This document shows, piece after piece, positions 17,208-26,564 of a DNA stretch of 59,226 bases; position 1 is the stretch's first letter; every line of letters starts with the position of its first letter. Location: positions 1 through 59,226 of the forward strand of contig JAFOBR010000094.1 in the NCBI GenBank assembly GCA_017381715.1, written 5' to 3'. Source of the DNA: Clostridia bacterium (lineage in GTDB: Bacteria; Bacillota; Clostridia; Oscillospirales; CAG-382). A model generated the notes under the pieces. That model was not told the origin of the DNA, ran no database searches, and was given only the letters and a program-made list of their open reading frames with translations. The translations under genes were made by a program, and so were the position numbers.

Positions 17208-18077
17208 TTATAGATTTTCTTCTATAACTTTAACCCCTGTTTTTGGTATTATCAGGCTTATTTCAATAGATTCGGAATTTTCTCTTCGGGTGCTTCCAAC
17301 GTTTATTCCCGCCTTGCGTATAAGGCTCACGGCATTGTCTATGGAATTAACGAAAAATCGCACGTCCACGGTGCCGATTACCCGTCTGGAGCCGGTTTTT
17401 TCGTTCTCTGCTTTGTGCTTCAAAAACTCTGCCACCGCTTTTTCCGTATCCGGTGCGTTTAACTGTCTTTCCCCAATTCGTTTTATCATAAACAGTCTGT
17501 CACCCTTGCTGTCCAGTCTTAACAGCGCCCGCGCCTGCCGTTCCGAAAGACCGCTACGTATAATTTCTTCTTTTTCCTCTGCGGAAAACCTTAACAGTCT
17601 TACCTTGTTCGCCACGGCGCTTTGGCTTATTCCCAGAGTCTGCGCCAGTTCGCTTTGGGTAGATTCTGTCATAAACATCAGCCGTTGCATAGCGTAGGCT
17701 TCTTCAAAGAAATTCAAATCCTTTCTCTGCAGATTTTCCGTAAGGGCAATTACCGCACTTCCGTTATCGTCGGTTTGGGATAAAATGCATGGAACCTTTT
17801 TCAGTCCCGCCCTTTTTGCCGCCCGTAACCTGCGCTCCCCTGCAATCAGCTCGTATTGCTCGGGTGTAAGCAATTCTCCCGCTATACTGAATGTGGCCTT
17901 GTTGTCTCTTTTCCGTATTAAAAGCGGGGATATAATTCCTACCTGCTTAATGCTTTCCGCCAGCTTTTCTATTTCGTCTTTATCAAAATATTTTCTCGGC
18001 TGGGCGGAATTCGGTTTTATACTGCTTATTGGTACGTGCATTATCCTTGAGGATTTTAATTTGGATCTAAATTCCAT
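17208..18077 (-). CDS. ParB/Noc-family DNA-binding protein (orphan)
   Basis: ParB-type CTPases bind centromere-like sites for segregation or nucleoid occlusion. The 289-residue product has the N-terminal ParB box (QPRKYFD, then ELIAGERRLRAAKRAG, the GERRxRA nucleotide motif), ENLQRKDLNFFEEA, and a helix-turn-helix (ELAQTLGISQSAVANKVRLL). A roughly ten-residue insertion precedes the GERR motif, compared with Noc. The start at ATG 18077 is supported by AAAGGAAGTGG upstream. No parA lies nearby; the gene sits after truB behind a terminator, so this is an orphan and probably not the primary ori-proximal ParB. I see no parS-like site here. Confidence 0.85.
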   Translation of the reverse strand: MEFRSKLKSSRIMHVPISSIKPNSAQPRKYFDKDEIEKLAESIKQVGIISPLLIRKRDNKATFSIAGELLTPEQYELIAGERRLRAAKRAGLKKVPCILSQTDDNGSAVIALTENLQRKDLNFFEEAYAMQRLMFMTESTQSELAQTLGISQSAVANKVRLLRFSAEEKEEIIRSGLSERQARALLRLDSKGDRLFMIKRIGERQLNAPDTEKAVAEFLKHKAENEKTGSRRVIGTVDVRFFVNSIDNAVSLIRKAGINVGSTRRENSESIEISLIIPKTGVKVIEENL

Positions 18078-18097
18078 ATTTTTTCCACTTCCTTTAG

Positions 18098-18137
18098 ATA
18101 AAAAATAAAAACTGCGGTACCTATAAAGTACCACAGT
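18098..18137 (-). terminator. Terminator downstream of truB
   Basis: On the minus strand AACTGTGGTAC and GTACCGCAGTT form an 11-bp stem, followed by a T-rich tail. It separates the translation operon from the ParB-like gene, for which I find no convincing separate promoter. Confidence 0.8.
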
Positions 18138-18154
18138 TATATTGTCATATTTTG

Positions 18155-19039
18155 TTAAATTAGGTTCGGGAAAAAGATTTTTTTGCTTTTTAACGTCTTT
18201 TCGCCGTCTTTTTCTGCAATTTCGCCGATAGCGTAAAATCCGTTTGGACCGAACACCTTGAAGTTTGTGCCTGCCTCTGCTTTAAGTCCAAGCTTTTTTA
18301 TTTGTATAGCCTGACCGTTTGAAAAAAGACGGTCATAGAATTCGGGAAGTGTTAATTCGGGGAAGGGGAATATGCTTTCTACGGGCGTTAAAACGTATCT
18401 GCCGTCCTTTATATCCTCTTCGGTAAAAGAGTCTTCCTTGCAAAAAGAACCCACCACAGCCCTTTCAAGAAAGCTCATGGTTGCGCCGCAACCCAAAGCC
18501 GCACCTATATCTTCGCAAAGAGTGCGTATATAGGTACCGCGGGAGCAGGATACGGTCATAAAAAACTCGTTTTCCTTTTGGAACGGGGTAAGAGAATAAA
18601 CGGTAATCTTTCTCACTTCTCTTTCAACGGTTATGCCCTGCCTTGCAAGGTCTACCAGCTTTTTTCCGTCCCGTTTCAATGCGGAATACATAGGGGGGAC
18701 CTGCATCAGCTCGCCTTCAAAGTTTTTTGCAATCTTTGAAAATTCCTCAAAAGAAGGTAAACTTCCGTCATATTCGGAGATAACGTTTCCCGTAATATCG
18801 CCGCTGTCGGTGGTTATCCCCAGCTTTATGCCCGCTATATAGGTCTTGTCGTGGTCGGTAAGATATTCGCTTGCCTTTACGGCGTTATCCAGCATTATGG
18901 GGAGTACGCCGCACGCCAAAGGGTCTAAAGTACCGCAGTGTCCTGCTTTTTTCGCTCCCGTAAGACGCTTGACTATGTTCACTGCCGTTTGGGATGTCAT
19001 TCCCGTAGGCTTATAAAAATTTATAATTCCCGCTTTCAT
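18155..19039 (-). CDS. truB: tRNA pseudouridine(55) synthase
   Basis: TruB makes pseudouridine 55 in the T-loop of tRNAs. The 294-residue product begins with the family start GIINFYKPTGMTS, has the catalytic Asp in CGTLDPLA (about residue 40), the motif SCSRGTYIRTL, and a C-terminal region with a PUA-like end. Its ATG overlaps the nrnA stop by four bases. It is the last gene of the rimP-nusA-ylxR-ylxQ-infB-rbfA-nrnA-truB operon, a conserved Firmicutes order. Confidence 0.96.
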   Translation of the reverse strand: MKAGIINFYKPTGMTSQTAVNIVKRLTGAKKAGHCGTLDPLACGVLPIMLDNAVKASEYLTDHDKTYIAGIKLGITTDSGDITGNVISEYDGSLPSFEEFSKIAKNFEGELMQVPPMYSALKRDGKKLVDLARQGITVEREVRKITVYSLTPFQKENEFFMTVSCSRGTYIRTLCEDIGAALGCGATMSFLERAVVGSFCKEDSFTEEDIKDGRYVLTPVESIFPFPELTLPEFYDRLFSNGQAIQIKKLGLKAEAGTNFKVFGPNGFYAIGEIAEKDGEKTLKSKKIFFPNLI

Positions 19040-19983
19040 AGTCTGCCTTCCAAAGCCTTTATAAGCATAGCTTTAGCCTGCTCGGGTGTGCCTTCCGTGC
19101 GGAAAGCTGCCGCTTTCGTGTGGCCTCCGCCTCCCATTTCACGGCAGAACGCCGCCACATCAAAATACTCGTTGGAGCGCAGGGAAATCTGGGCTTTATC
19201 TCCCTTGGGACGGATCATAGCGGAAACCTCAACACCATCAATGCGGCGGGGTATGCTTTTTATCTCGTCAAGGTCGGTATCCAAAGCACCGCTTTGCTCG
19301 TATTCCTCTTTTGAAATGGTGACGATCGCCAATTTACCGCCGTAATACAGCTCGACCGAGCCATATGCCGCTTTCATAAGCGCCAGTACAGACGGTGTCA
19401 TTTTATCAAAAAGCTGTCTGTTAATGGCGGCAAAATCAATTCCGGTCTCCATGAGCCGTGCGGCAAGACGCATTGTCTGGGGACGGGTGTTGGAATATCT
19501 GAACCCGCCGCTGTCGGAGCTTATGCCTGCGTAAAGGCAGACCGCCGCATCCTTGTCTATGCCTACGGAAAGCTCATCGTAAAGGTCGGCAATTATTTCA
19601 GCGTTGGAAATAAAGTTATCCCGTATAAGCAGTCTTTCGCAGGGGATAGAGTTTATCTTGTGATGATCTATGGAAAGATCGAATACACCAAACGCTTCCT
19701 GCTTATCTCCCAGCATAGCGGGAGTAGCCACGTCAACGCTTATTTTTACGGTGTCTTGGGGTATATCGTTTGTGAAAACGCCGTTTCCCGCAAAGGGAAC
19801 AAGCTTTTCGGGAATAGGATCCGGGCAGTATGCCCACGCGTTTTTTCCCTTTTTACGGAGCAGCATAACCAAAGCGGCAGAGCTGCCTATAGTATCTCCG
19901 TCGGGGCAAGCGTGGCATACCACCAAAAAATTATCCTTTTCCAAAAGAAATTGGGAAGCCGATTCGTAATCGATTCTCAACAT
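19036..19983 (-). CDS. nrnA: DHH-family oligoribonuclease / pAp phosphatase
   Basis: NrnA degrades very short RNAs and dephosphorylates 3'-phosphoadenosine 5'-phosphate. The 315-residue product has the DHH metal motifs (HACPDGDTIGSS near residue 24, and SIDHHK near residue 104) and the C-terminal DHHA1 domain ending in GGGGHTKAAAF. It overlaps truB by four bases downstream and touches rbfA upstream, so it is translated as part of the same operon. Confidence 0.93.
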   Translation of the reverse strand: MLRIDYESASQFLLEKDNFLVVCHACPDGDTIGSSAALVMLLRKKGKNAWAYCPDPIPEKLVPFAGNGVFTNDIPQDTVKISVDVATPAMLGDKQEAFGVFDLSIDHHKINSIPCERLLIRDNFISNAEIIADLYDELSVGIDKDAAVCLYAGISSDSGGFRYSNTRPQTMRLAARLMETGIDFAAINRQLFDKMTPSVLALMKAAYGSVELYYGGKLAIVTISKEEYEQSGALDTDLDEIKSIPRRIDGVEVSAMIRPKGDKAQISLRSNEYFDVAAFCREMGGGGHTKAAAFRTEGTPEQAKAMLIKALEGRL

Positions 19984-20333
19984 TATTCGTTGTCCTCGCT
20001 GTACTTGATGTTTTTAAGCATCTCGGATATATGCAATGCGTTTTCTGCGGAATGGTCGGGAATAAACACAAGCTTGGGAGTTATGCGCAAATTAAGCCGT
20101 GCTGCCAGCTCCTTGCGGATATATCCTGCGGCGGAAGCCAAGCCTTTGTTAACGCCTTCGTCCTTGCCCAACACACTGTAATATACCTTTGCATAGGAAA
20201 GGTCCTTGGTAACCTCACAGCCGGTAATACTTACAAAAGCCTGAGATATTCTGGGGTCCTTTACCGTGCGCAGTATTTCGGTTATTTCCCTTGAGGTTTC
20301 TTCGTTTATTTTATCCTGTCTGAAAGAACCCAT
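19983..20333 (-). CDS. rbfA: Ribosome-binding factor A
   Basis: RbfA is a KH-fold protein that helps 16S rRNA maturation and 30S assembly. The product is 116 residues, the usual length, with IREITEILRTVKDPRI-type N-terminal helices and the conserved YAKVYYSVLG strand. It overlaps infB and nrnA by one base each. Confidence 0.94.
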   Translation of the reverse strand: MGSFRQDKINEETSREITEILRTVKDPRISQAFVSITGCEVTKDLSYAKVYYSVLGKDEGVNKGLASAAGYIRKELAARLNLRITPKLVFIPDHSAENALHISEMLKNIKYSEDNE

Positions 20334-22687
20334 CAGCGTTCTATTTCCTCCATGGTATAAGCTTCAAGAACGTCGCCTATTTTAATATCATTGAACTTTT
20401 CAAGTCCGATACCGCATTCGAAGGACTGAAGTACTTCTCTTGCATCGTCCTTGAAACGCTTAAGAGAGGCTATCTTATCCTCGTATATGATTTCGCCGGA
20501 GCGGAGTACGCGGATGCTTGCGTTTCTGGTAACCTTACCGTCGGTAACGTAAGAGCCTGCAATGGTACCTACGTTGGGCACGCGGATAGTCTGTCTTACC
20601 TCTGCTCTGCCGAGTATTACTTCGCGGAACTTAGGTGCCAGCATACCCTTCATAGCGGCGGTAACTTCGTCTATACATTCGTAAATTACGCGGTAGGTAC
20701 GAACATCAACCTTATCTCTGCTTGCCATATCCAGCGCCACTCTGTCTGGACGGATGTTAAAGCCGATAATGATTGCGTTGGAGGCGGAAGCCAGCATAAC
20801 GTCGGATTCGTTTATTGCACCGGTTGCGGCGTGAATTACGCTTACCTTGACTTCTTCGTTGGAAAGTCTTGCAAGAGATGCTTTTACAGCCTCTGCGGTA
20901 CCCTGAACGTCTGCTTTTACGATCAGATTGAGAGTCTTGACACCGGAGCCGATCTGGTTGAACAGATCTTCAAGGTTTGCTTTTGCTTCTGCCTTGAACT
21001 GCTCTTCCTTTTCCTTGGTCTTACGCTGTTCAACAAGTTCTTTTGCAAGACGTTCGTCGGATACTGCGCGGAAGGAATCACCTGCGGCGGGAACTTCGGA
21101 AAGACCCATTATTTCTACGGGAGTGGAAGGTCCTGCTTCTTTTACCTTTTCGCCCTTATCGTTGGTCATGGAACGGATACGTCCCACGGTGGAACCTGCT
21201 ATAATATAATCGCCGATACGGAGAGTACCGTTTTGTACAAGCACGGTAGCAACGGGGCCTCTGCCCTTATCCAGTTTTGCTTCTATAACGGCGCCCTGTG
21301 CCGCACGGGCGGGGTTAGCCTTAAGCTCCATCATATCGGCAGAAAGGGTTATCATTTCAAGCAGTTCGTCAATACCCTGACGCTTAAGCGCGGAAACGGG
21401 AACAACAATGGTATCTCCGCCCCATTCTTCGGGAAGCAGATCGTAGTTGGTAAGCTCCTGCTTAACTCTGTCGGGGTCAGCGGCAGGACGGTCCATCTTG
21501 TTGATAGCAACGATAATGCTTACGCCTGCGGCTTTTGCGTGGTTTATAGCTTCTATGGTCTGGGGCATTATACCGTCATCTGCGGCAACAACCAGAACAG
21601 CAATATCTGTAAGGTTTGCACCTCTTGCACGCATAGAGGTAAATGCTTCGTGACCGGGAGTGTCAAGGAATGTTATGGGCTTGTCGTTAATCGTAACGCT
21701 GTAAGCACCGATATGCTGGGTAATACCGCCTGCTTCGCCTGCGGTAACGTGGGTATCACGTATAGCGTCCAGAAGGGAAGTCTTACCGTGGTCAACGTGA
21801 CCCATAACAACGATAACGGGTGCACGGGGTACGAGATCTTCTTCCTTGTCTTCGTCTTCGGTAAACAGCTTTTCTTCTATGGTAACAACAACTTCCTTGG
21901 TTACCTTAATACCGAATTCATCTGCAATAAGATATGCGGTATCATAATCTATAGCTTCGTTAACGGTAGCCATTACGCCCATAAGCATAAGCTTTTTAAT
22001 AACCTCGCCTGCTGCGGTCTTCATTCTGGAAGCAAGCTCGCCAACGGTGATTTCATCGGGCACGGTTATGGAAAGCTGAACGGGCTTGGGCTTAGCCTGC
22101 TGCTTTTGCTGTTGCTTGTTGTTTTTATCGCCCGGACGGCGGGTCTGCTCCTGCTGCTGGTTGCGGTTGTTCTTTTTCTTAAGCTTTTGCTTTCCGCCTG
22201 CGGCAGCTGCGGCACCGCCTGCAAGGTTATCGTATTTTTCATCGTACTTGGAAAGGTCTACGTTTGCAGTACCTCTGGTATCTACAACGCGAACTTCTCC
22301 GCGCACCTTTTGCTTCTGGGGCTGCTGTTGGGGAATAGGCTTGCCTTGCTTGATAGCCTGCTCCTGAAGTTTCTTTTGTTTTTCGGCTTTTGCGGCGGCT
22401 TTTTCGTCTGCCTTGCGTTTGTCTTCCGCATCACGCTTTGCCTGTTCTTCTGCCTTCTTTGCATCTATCTTGTCCTGATAAGATTTGAAAAATGCAGTTA
22501 TATCGATCTGGTTTTGCTGTGTGTAATATTCGAATATGATGCTGAGCTCCGCACCTTCAAGTGCGGTCATATGGCTTTTGTTGCCCATACCGTGAGCCGC
22601 AAGCAGATCTATAATGTCCTTGCTCTTCACGTTAAGGTCTTTTGCCAGCGCGTTAACTCTGTATTTGTTATCTCCTGTCGTCGCCAT
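20333..22687 (-). CDS. infB: Translation initiation factor IF-2
   Basis: IF-2 is the GTPase that delivers initiator tRNA to the 30S subunit. The 784-residue product has an IF2_N domain (residues 1-55), a Lys/Gln/Ala-rich linker with poly-Q stretches (about 95-205), and a second IF2_N region. The G domain starts at GHVDHGKTS (about residue 295), with DTPGHEAF (G3) and NKMDRP (G4), followed by the C1 and C2 beta-barrels. It is two bases downstream of the ylxQ-like gene. A long open frame on the opposite strand is a codon-bias shadow. Confidence 0.97.
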   Translation of the reverse strand: MATTGDNKYRVNALAKDLNVKSKDIIDLLAAHGMGNKSHMTALEGAELSIIFEYYTQQNQIDITAFFKSYQDKIDAKKAEEQAKRDAEDKRKADEKAAAKAEKQKKLQEQAIKQGKPIPQQQPQKQKVRGEVRVVDTRGTANVDLSKYDEKYDNLAGGAAAAAGGKQKLKKKNNRNQQQEQTRRPGDKNNKQQQKQQAKPKPVQLSITVPDEITVGELASRMKTAAGEVIKKLMLMGVMATVNEAIDYDTAYLIADEFGIKVTKEVVVTIEEKLFTEDEDKEEDLVPRAPVIVVMGHVDHGKTSLLDAIRDTHVTAGEAGGITQHIGAYSVTINDKPITFLDTPGHEAFTSMRARGANLTDIAVLVVAADDGIMPQTIEAINHAKAAGVSIIVAINKMDRPAADPDRVKQELTNYDLLPEEWGGDTIVVPVSALKRQGIDELLEMITLSADMMELKANPARAAQGAVIEAKLDKGRGPVATVLVQNGTLRIGDYIIAGSTVGRIRSMTNDKGEKVKEAGPSTPVEIMGLSEVPAAGDSFRAVSDERLAKELVEQRKTKEKEEQFKAEAKANLEDLFNQIGSGVKTLNLIVKADVQGTAEAVKASLARLSNEEVKVSVIHAATGAINESDVMLASASNAIIIGFNIRPDRVALDMASRDKVDVRTYRVIYECIDEVTAAMKGMLAPKFREVILGRAEVRQTIRVPNVGTIAGSYVTDGKVTRNASIRVLRSGEIIYEDKIASLKRFKDDAREVLQSFECGIGLEKFNDIKIGDVLEAYTMEEIER

Positions 22688-22688
22688 A

Positions 22689-22994
22689 TCAGTTACCTCC
22701 CAATAGTTTTCTTACGGCGTCTGCAAACCCTTTGTCGTTTATCGAAACACAAGCCGTTGCGGTCTTGCCGAATGCTTTTCCAAAGGTTACGGTATCCACG
22801 GGGATGAATACCGCATGTGTTTTATAAAACGCCGTTTTATCGCTTATTATCTTTTTTGTTCCGTCGGATACGCTTTCGGAAGCTACAACCAAAAACGATT
22901 TTCCTTTGCGTACCGATTCAATAGTGTTTTCTGTTCCTACTGCAAGCCGTCCTGCCTTTTTTGCAAGACCTAACAGGGTTAAAAGTTTTGTCAT
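22689..22994 (-). CDS. L7Ae-family ribosomal protein (YlxQ type)
   Basis: Small L7Ae/L30e/S12e/Gadd45-fold RNA-binding protein of 101 residues, with the family pattern [20 protein letters not shown]. In B. subtilis the homologue YlxQ lies at the same place between ylxR and infB. The role is uncertain; kink-turn RNA binding is expected from the fold. It overlaps ylxR by four bases. Confidence 0.9.
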   Translation of the reverse strand: MTKLLTLLGLAKKAGRLAVGTENTIESVRKGKSFLVVASESVSDGTKKIISDKTAFYKTHAVFIPVDTVTFGKAFGKTATACVSINDKGFADAVRKLLGGN

Positions 22995-23254
22995 TTTTCC
23001 TCCGCCAAAAGAGAGATGCTGTCGTAAAAATCTGCGGGCAAGGATATTTCCAATGCTCTTTCTATTCTGCGCGCCTTTTTGGCGTTTTTAATGCAGATTT
23101 CGTTTTTGCACAGATAACAGCCTCTTCCGTTTGCCTTTCCGGTAGGGTCGATCTCTGCGGTGCCGTCCTTACGGACGATTCTCAAAAGTTCGTTTTTTAA
23201 CTTTTTCTCTCCGCAAGAAACGCATTTTCTAACGGGATAAACCTTTTCTGTCAA
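22991..23254 (-). CDS. ylxR: YlxR/RnpM-family RNA-binding protein
   Basis: The 87-residue product has the YlxR signature RKCVSCGEKKLKNELLRIVR and GRGCYLCKNEICI. In B. subtilis the family has been linked to RNase P modulation. It overlaps nusA by four bases and the ylxQ-like gene by four bases, giving tight coupling inside the operon. Confidence 0.93.
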   Translation of the reverse strand: MTEKVYPVRKCVSCGEKKLKNELLRIVRKDGTAEIDPTGKANGRGCYLCKNEICIKNAKKARRIERALEISLPADFYDSISLLAEEK

Positions 23255-24324
23255 GCGTTATCAACCTCTGCTTCGGTAATTTCGTTTGCATTTTTCACGC
23301 TCTTAATATCGATCTTGCATCCGGTAAGCTTTGCGGCAAGACGAGCGTTCTGACCTTCCTTACCGATAGCAAGAGAAAGCTGATCATCGTTAACGATAAC
23401 ACGGAACGCTTTATCGCCTTCATCCATCTTGCTTACGGATAAAACGGAAGCGGGAGCGAGTGCTGCTGCAACGAATGCGGCATAATCATCGCTGTAGGGG
23501 ATAATATCTATTTTTTCGTTTGCCAGCTCTTTGGTAATGCTGTTCTTTCTTGCGCCTCTGGAGCCTATGCATGCGCCGATAGGATCAACGTTGGGATCGT
23601 TGGAAGCAACTGCAATCTTGGTTCTGCTGCCCGCTTCTCTTGCAACGCCCTTTATCTCTACGGTTCCGTCTGCTATTTCGGGAACCTCAAGCTCAAACAG
23701 TCTGCGTACCAGACCGGGATGGGTTCTGGATATAACTACGGAAGGACCTCTGCCTTCACGCTTGATCTCTGTAACGTAAACCTTAATTCTGTCGCCTACA
23801 TTAAGGGTTTCTCCGTTTATCTGCTCGTGGCGGAAGAGAGCCATTTCGTTGCTGCCCAATTCAAGGGTAGCGTGTCCGGAAGTGGGATCAACTCTTACAA
23901 CTACGCCGGTAATGATCTTATCCTGTTTGTCTTCGTATTCCTTTACCATCATTCCGTGCTCTGCTTCGCGGATAGACTGAACTATAACCTGCTTTGCGGT
24001 CTGAGCGGCAATACGGCAAAATTCTTTTGTCTTTATCTCTATCTGATATTCATCGCCCAGCTTGTACTTTTTGTTCTTTTCGCGGGCTTGTTCAAGAGAA
24101 ATTTCGGTACGGGGGTCTTCAACTGTTTCAACTACGGTGAGAAGCTTATACAGACGAAGATCGTGTTTAGCCTCGTCAAGCTTTACTCTTGCGTTTGTAA
24201 GTCCGCCGGAATCCTTTTTGAATGCAGCCAGAAGGGCGGCTTCGGTGCGTTCGATCATATAGTCCTTGGGGATGCCCTTTTCTCTCTCAAGGGCAGCGAG
24301 GGATTCAAAAAATTCCTTGTTCAT
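23251..24324 (-). CDS. nusA: Transcription elongation/termination factor NusA
   Basis: NusA binds RNA polymerase and nascent RNA and enhances pausing, termination and antitermination. The 357-residue product has the N-terminal polymerase-binding domain (residues 1-125), S1 (about 135-200, GVVVRVDPTSGHATLEL), and two KH domains (VDPIGACIGSRG and LAIGKEGQNARLAAKL). It lacks the acidic repeats of proteobacterial NusA, as is normal in Firmicutes. It lies 20 bases after rimP and may feed back on the operon leader (see findings). Confidence 0.96.
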   Translation of the reverse strand: MNKEFFESLAALEREKGIPKDYMIERTEAALLAAFKKDSGGLTNARVKLDEAKHDLRLYKLLTVVETVEDPRTEISLEQAREKNKKYKLGDEYQIEIKTKEFCRIAAQTAKQVIVQSIREAEHGMMVKEYEDKQDKIITGVVVRVDPTSGHATLELGSNEMALFRHEQINGETLNVGDRIKVYVTEIKREGRGPSVVISRTHPGLVRRLFELEVPEIADGTVEIKGVAREAGSRTKIAVASNDPNVDPIGACIGSRGARKNSITKELANEKIDIIPYSDDYAAFVAAALAPASVLSVSKMDEGDKAFRVIVNDDQLSLAIGKEGQNARLAAKLTGCKIDIKSVKNANEITEAEVDNA

Positions 24325-24344
24325 TTTTTAGTTTTTACCTCCGT

Positions 24345-24794
24345 TTATTCCAGTATCGAAGTCATCTTCGAAATCATTTTTCTTTCTATTTTTGTTTCGC
24401 CAACCGTAACCGTGTCTTTATCAAAAGCGGTTATAACGCCGGCAAGCTCTTTTGTACCGTTTACAGCGGCAAACAATTTAAGCTCTGTGTTCCAGCCTTC
24501 CTTTACCGCACGGGCGATATGCTCATCGGAACGAAGCACACGGGTAAGTCCTGCGCCTGAAACTATCAAAGCATAAGCCTGCTCGATAGGATCCGCTTCG
24601 TCAAGGATGGGGTTTATTACGTGAGAAGCCTTCTGGCAATCCTCAATGGAGAAAACGTCATCGTTTTCAAGCTCTACTTCAAGTATTTGCTCCTGACCTT
24701 CCTTGTAAAAGGTTACGTCCCAAACGCTGTAGCCCATTTCTGTCATTGCAGGTTCTACCAACGTGCGGACTGCTGCGGCGATATTTTGCTTCAT
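24345..24794 (-). CDS. rimP: Ribosome maturation factor RimP
   Basis: RimP is needed for 30S maturation. The 149-residue product has the expected N-terminal domain (LVEPAMTEMGYSVWDV) and C-terminal SH3-like domain. I place the start at ATG 24794, which has GGAGG upstream and gives the normal family length. An open frame extends 49 codons further upstream but crosses the leader hairpin and lacks a ribosome site. It is the first gene of the operon. Confidence 0.94.
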   Translation of the reverse strand: MKQNIAAAVRTLVEPAMTEMGYSVWDVTFYKEGQEQILEVELENDDVFSIEDCQKASHVINPILDEADPIEQAYALIVSGAGLTRVLRSDEHIARAVKEGWNTELKLFAAVNGTKELAGVITAFDKDTVTVGETKIERKMISKMTSILE

Positions 24795-24856
24795 ATTTTT
24801 TGCCTGCCTCCGTATTTTTGTATTCTTGTTAAAAACAGTGTGTTCCGGAAATATTG

Positions 24857-24889
24857 CAAAAATCAAGAGTGGGCTTTGACCCACTCTTG
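24857..24889 (-). terminator. Leader attenuator of the rimP-nusA-infB operon (also terminator of the NYN gene)
   Basis: CAAGAGTGGG (24864-24873) pairs with CCCACTCTTG (24880-24889), a perfect 10-bp stem followed on the minus strand by five Ts. It lies between the promoter at 24913-24941 and rimP, so it is in the 5' leader of the operon as well as after the upstream NYN gene. Confidence 0.85.
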
Positions 24890-24912
24890 CTTGCTCACAT
24901 TCATCTGAACAC

Positions 24913-24941
24913 AGTATATCACAGTATTTTGCGTTTTGCAA
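24913..24941 (-). promoter_or_regulatory. rimP operon promoter
   Basis: Minus-strand TTGCAA (24936-24941), 17-nt spacer, TATACT (24913-24918). The predicted transcription start lies about 15-20 nt upstream of the attenuator hairpin. Confidence 0.7.
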
Positions 24942-24955
24942 TAGTTTTATGCAAA

Positions 24956-25801
24956 TTATTGTGCCAAAAATCCGCTTTTTTCAACTTTTTCCCAATCTGT
25001 GAACAAACCTGTAACCTTTTTGGTCTTCTTTTTGTCCGAATAGCTTACTACCGTGCGTGTGGATATATATCCTTTGTCTATAAGGTTGTTCAAAGCTTCG
25101 GTTACCTTTTGGTTTGTTGCGGTCTTGCTGAGGGCACAAACTGTCTTTACGGTCTTTTCCTGCGTCGGAATATCTTTTGAATTACTCTCGGATGCTTTTT
25201 TGAGGACTTCGAAAATTAAGCGATAATAAGACCCGTGCACGTCTTCCTCTGTGGGAAGGGTTATACACCAGCTTGCGGTCTGCTGAAGCTGACGGGAAAA
25301 TGAATCCTCAATACCGTAGATACCGACTTCTTTTTTGCAAAAATTCTTTAAGAATGAAACTACCGAACTGAAGTGCCCGTCTCCCGAAAAAATGATGAAC
25401 GTTTCTATATCCTCGGATGAGAGGGCTTTCTGGTAAATGTTATCCAGAATAATAAAATCGGTAAAATCCTTTTTAACACCGGTGGTGTTACGTGTATCGA
25501 TAATGCGGTTGGAATAGGGGCGGATGCGGGATATCTGATCAGCTAATGATTTATGAGAGAAATCTGCGAAAAAGGTAACCTCTACCAGATTGACCTTTGT
25601 GTTAAGCTCCTCGAACCACCCTTTAATATTTGGTTGTATGCCGAAATTCTTTTTCAAAGAAATGTACCAATGCTCGTAATCAACAAAAGCCACCGCTTTC
25701 GGTAATCCGTTGTTAAGGCTTATGGTACGAGTCTGTTCTTCCTTCGGCTTTCTCGTAAACAGCGAAATACTCTTCTTTCCTCCTTTCTTTTCTTCGTTCA
25801 C
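24956..25801 (-). CDS. NYN-domain (PIN-like) putative RNase
   Basis: The product is up to 281 residues. Its central part is a NYN/LabA-type PIN-like domain: VAFVDYEHW (first Asp), DFTDFIILDNIYQ (second acidic cluster) and FIIFSGDGHF (third). These are the metal-binding acids of NYN nucleases. A C-terminal region of about 90 residues looks like a winged-helix. The start is unclear. A GTG at 25801 would be almost leaderless relative to the promoter at 25810-25838. A strong GGAGG lies inside the frame about ten bases before an ATT (25768), with no ATG nearby. See findings. Confidence 0.8.
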   Translation of the reverse strand: MNEEKKGGKKSISLFTRKPKEEQTRTISLNNGLPKAVAFVDYEHWYISLKKNFGIQPNIKGWFEELNTKVNLVEVTFFADFSHKSLADQISRIRPYSNRIIDTRNTTGVKKDFTDFIILDNIYQKALSSEDIETFIIFSGDGHFSSVVSFLKNFCKKEVGIYGIEDSFSRQLQQTASWCITLPTEEDVHGSYYRLIFEVLKKASESNSKDIPTQEKTVKTVCALSKTATNQKVTEALNNLIDKGYISTRTVVSYSDKKKTKKVTGLFTDWEKVEKSGFLAQ

Positions 25802-25809
25802 CGATACTG

Positions 25810-25838
25810 ATTATACTACCTGTGCAAAAAAATGTCAA
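25810..25838 (-). promoter_or_regulatory. Promoter of the NYN gene
   Basis: Minus-strand TTGACA (25833-25838), 17-nt spacer, TATAAT (25810-25815): full consensus. The predicted start of transcription is within a few bases of the GTG at 25801. Confidence 0.85.
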
Positions 25839-25842
25839 GGCT

Positions 25843-26553
25843 TCATACGCCCAACGCCTCTTTAAGATTGGTTATTATCCGCTTTTCCAGACGGGATATA
25901 TATGATTGGGAAATGCCCAATTCATCCGCCACCTCTTTTTGCGTTTTTTCTCTGCCGTTTGTGCCTGCGCCTATGCCGAACCGCATTTCTATTATTCGTC
26001 TGTCTCTTTCGGGAAGCTTGCTTATTGCCCGTCTTACCGTCCGTTTTTCCTCGCTTTCTTCAAGAATACGGTATACAAAATCACTGTCCGTTCCCAAAAG
26101 GTCGGAAAGAAGCAACTCGTTTCCGTCCCAATCCACGTTCAAGGGCTCATCCAAAGACATTTCGCACCCGCGGGCGGAATTTTTGCGTATGTACATCAGT
26201 ATTTCGTTTTCTATACAACGGGATGCGTATGTGGCAAGCTTTATCTGTTTGTCCTGCTTAAAGGTGTTTACCGCCTTCATAAGACCGATCGTGCCTATGG
26301 ATATCAGGTCTTCAATACCTATATTCGTGCTTTCGAACTTTTTTGCAATATATACCACCAGCCGCAGATTATGCTCAATAAGCTTTTTCTTTGCTTTTTC
26401 GTCGTGGGGAAGCTTTTCCGTAAGCGCCGCTTCCTCCTCTCTGGATAAGGGCGGGGGAAGAGTCTGGGGACCGTTTATATAAAACAATTCCTTGCTCTCT
26501 CCCAAAAACTGACGTATCCACTCCAACGCAATTGTAACCTTTTTAAAATACAT
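25843..26553 (-). CDS. sigE: Sporulation sigma factor SigE (pro-form)
   Basis: SigE directs early mother-cell gene expression. The 236-residue product starts with a membrane-associating pro-sequence ([17 protein letters not shown]). The conserved processing region [18 protein letters not shown] follows, where SpoIIGA should cut. Region 2 ([27 protein letters not shown]) and region 4 ([19 protein letters not shown]) come next. The start at ATG 26553 has AGGTG upstream and matches family length. It follows spoIIGA by 11 bases, the standard spoIIG order. Confidence 0.96.
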   Translation of the reverse strand: MYFKKVTIALEWIRQFLGESKELFYINGPQTLPPPLSREEEAALTEKLPHDEKAKKKLIEHNLRLVVYIAKKFESTNIGIEDLISIGTIGLMKAVNTFKQDKQIKLATYASRCIENEILMYIRKNSARGCEMSLDEPLNVDWDGNELLLSDLLGTDSDFVYRILEESEEKRTVRRAISKLPERDRRIIEMRFGIGAGTNGREKTQKEVADELGISQSYISRLEKRIITNLKEALGV

Positions 26554-26564
26554 TTCGTTCACCT

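Noticed and set aside
22086..22367. Short Cys/Phe-rich frame opposite the infB linker
   Set aside because: Product of antisense reading through the Gln/Lys-rich linker of IF-2; no start signal.
20831..22807. Long open frame (about 658 codons) on the plus strand
   Set aside because: It lies exactly opposite infB, has no ribosome site, and its Cys/Phe/Gly-rich product is typical of an antisense shadow caused by codon bias.
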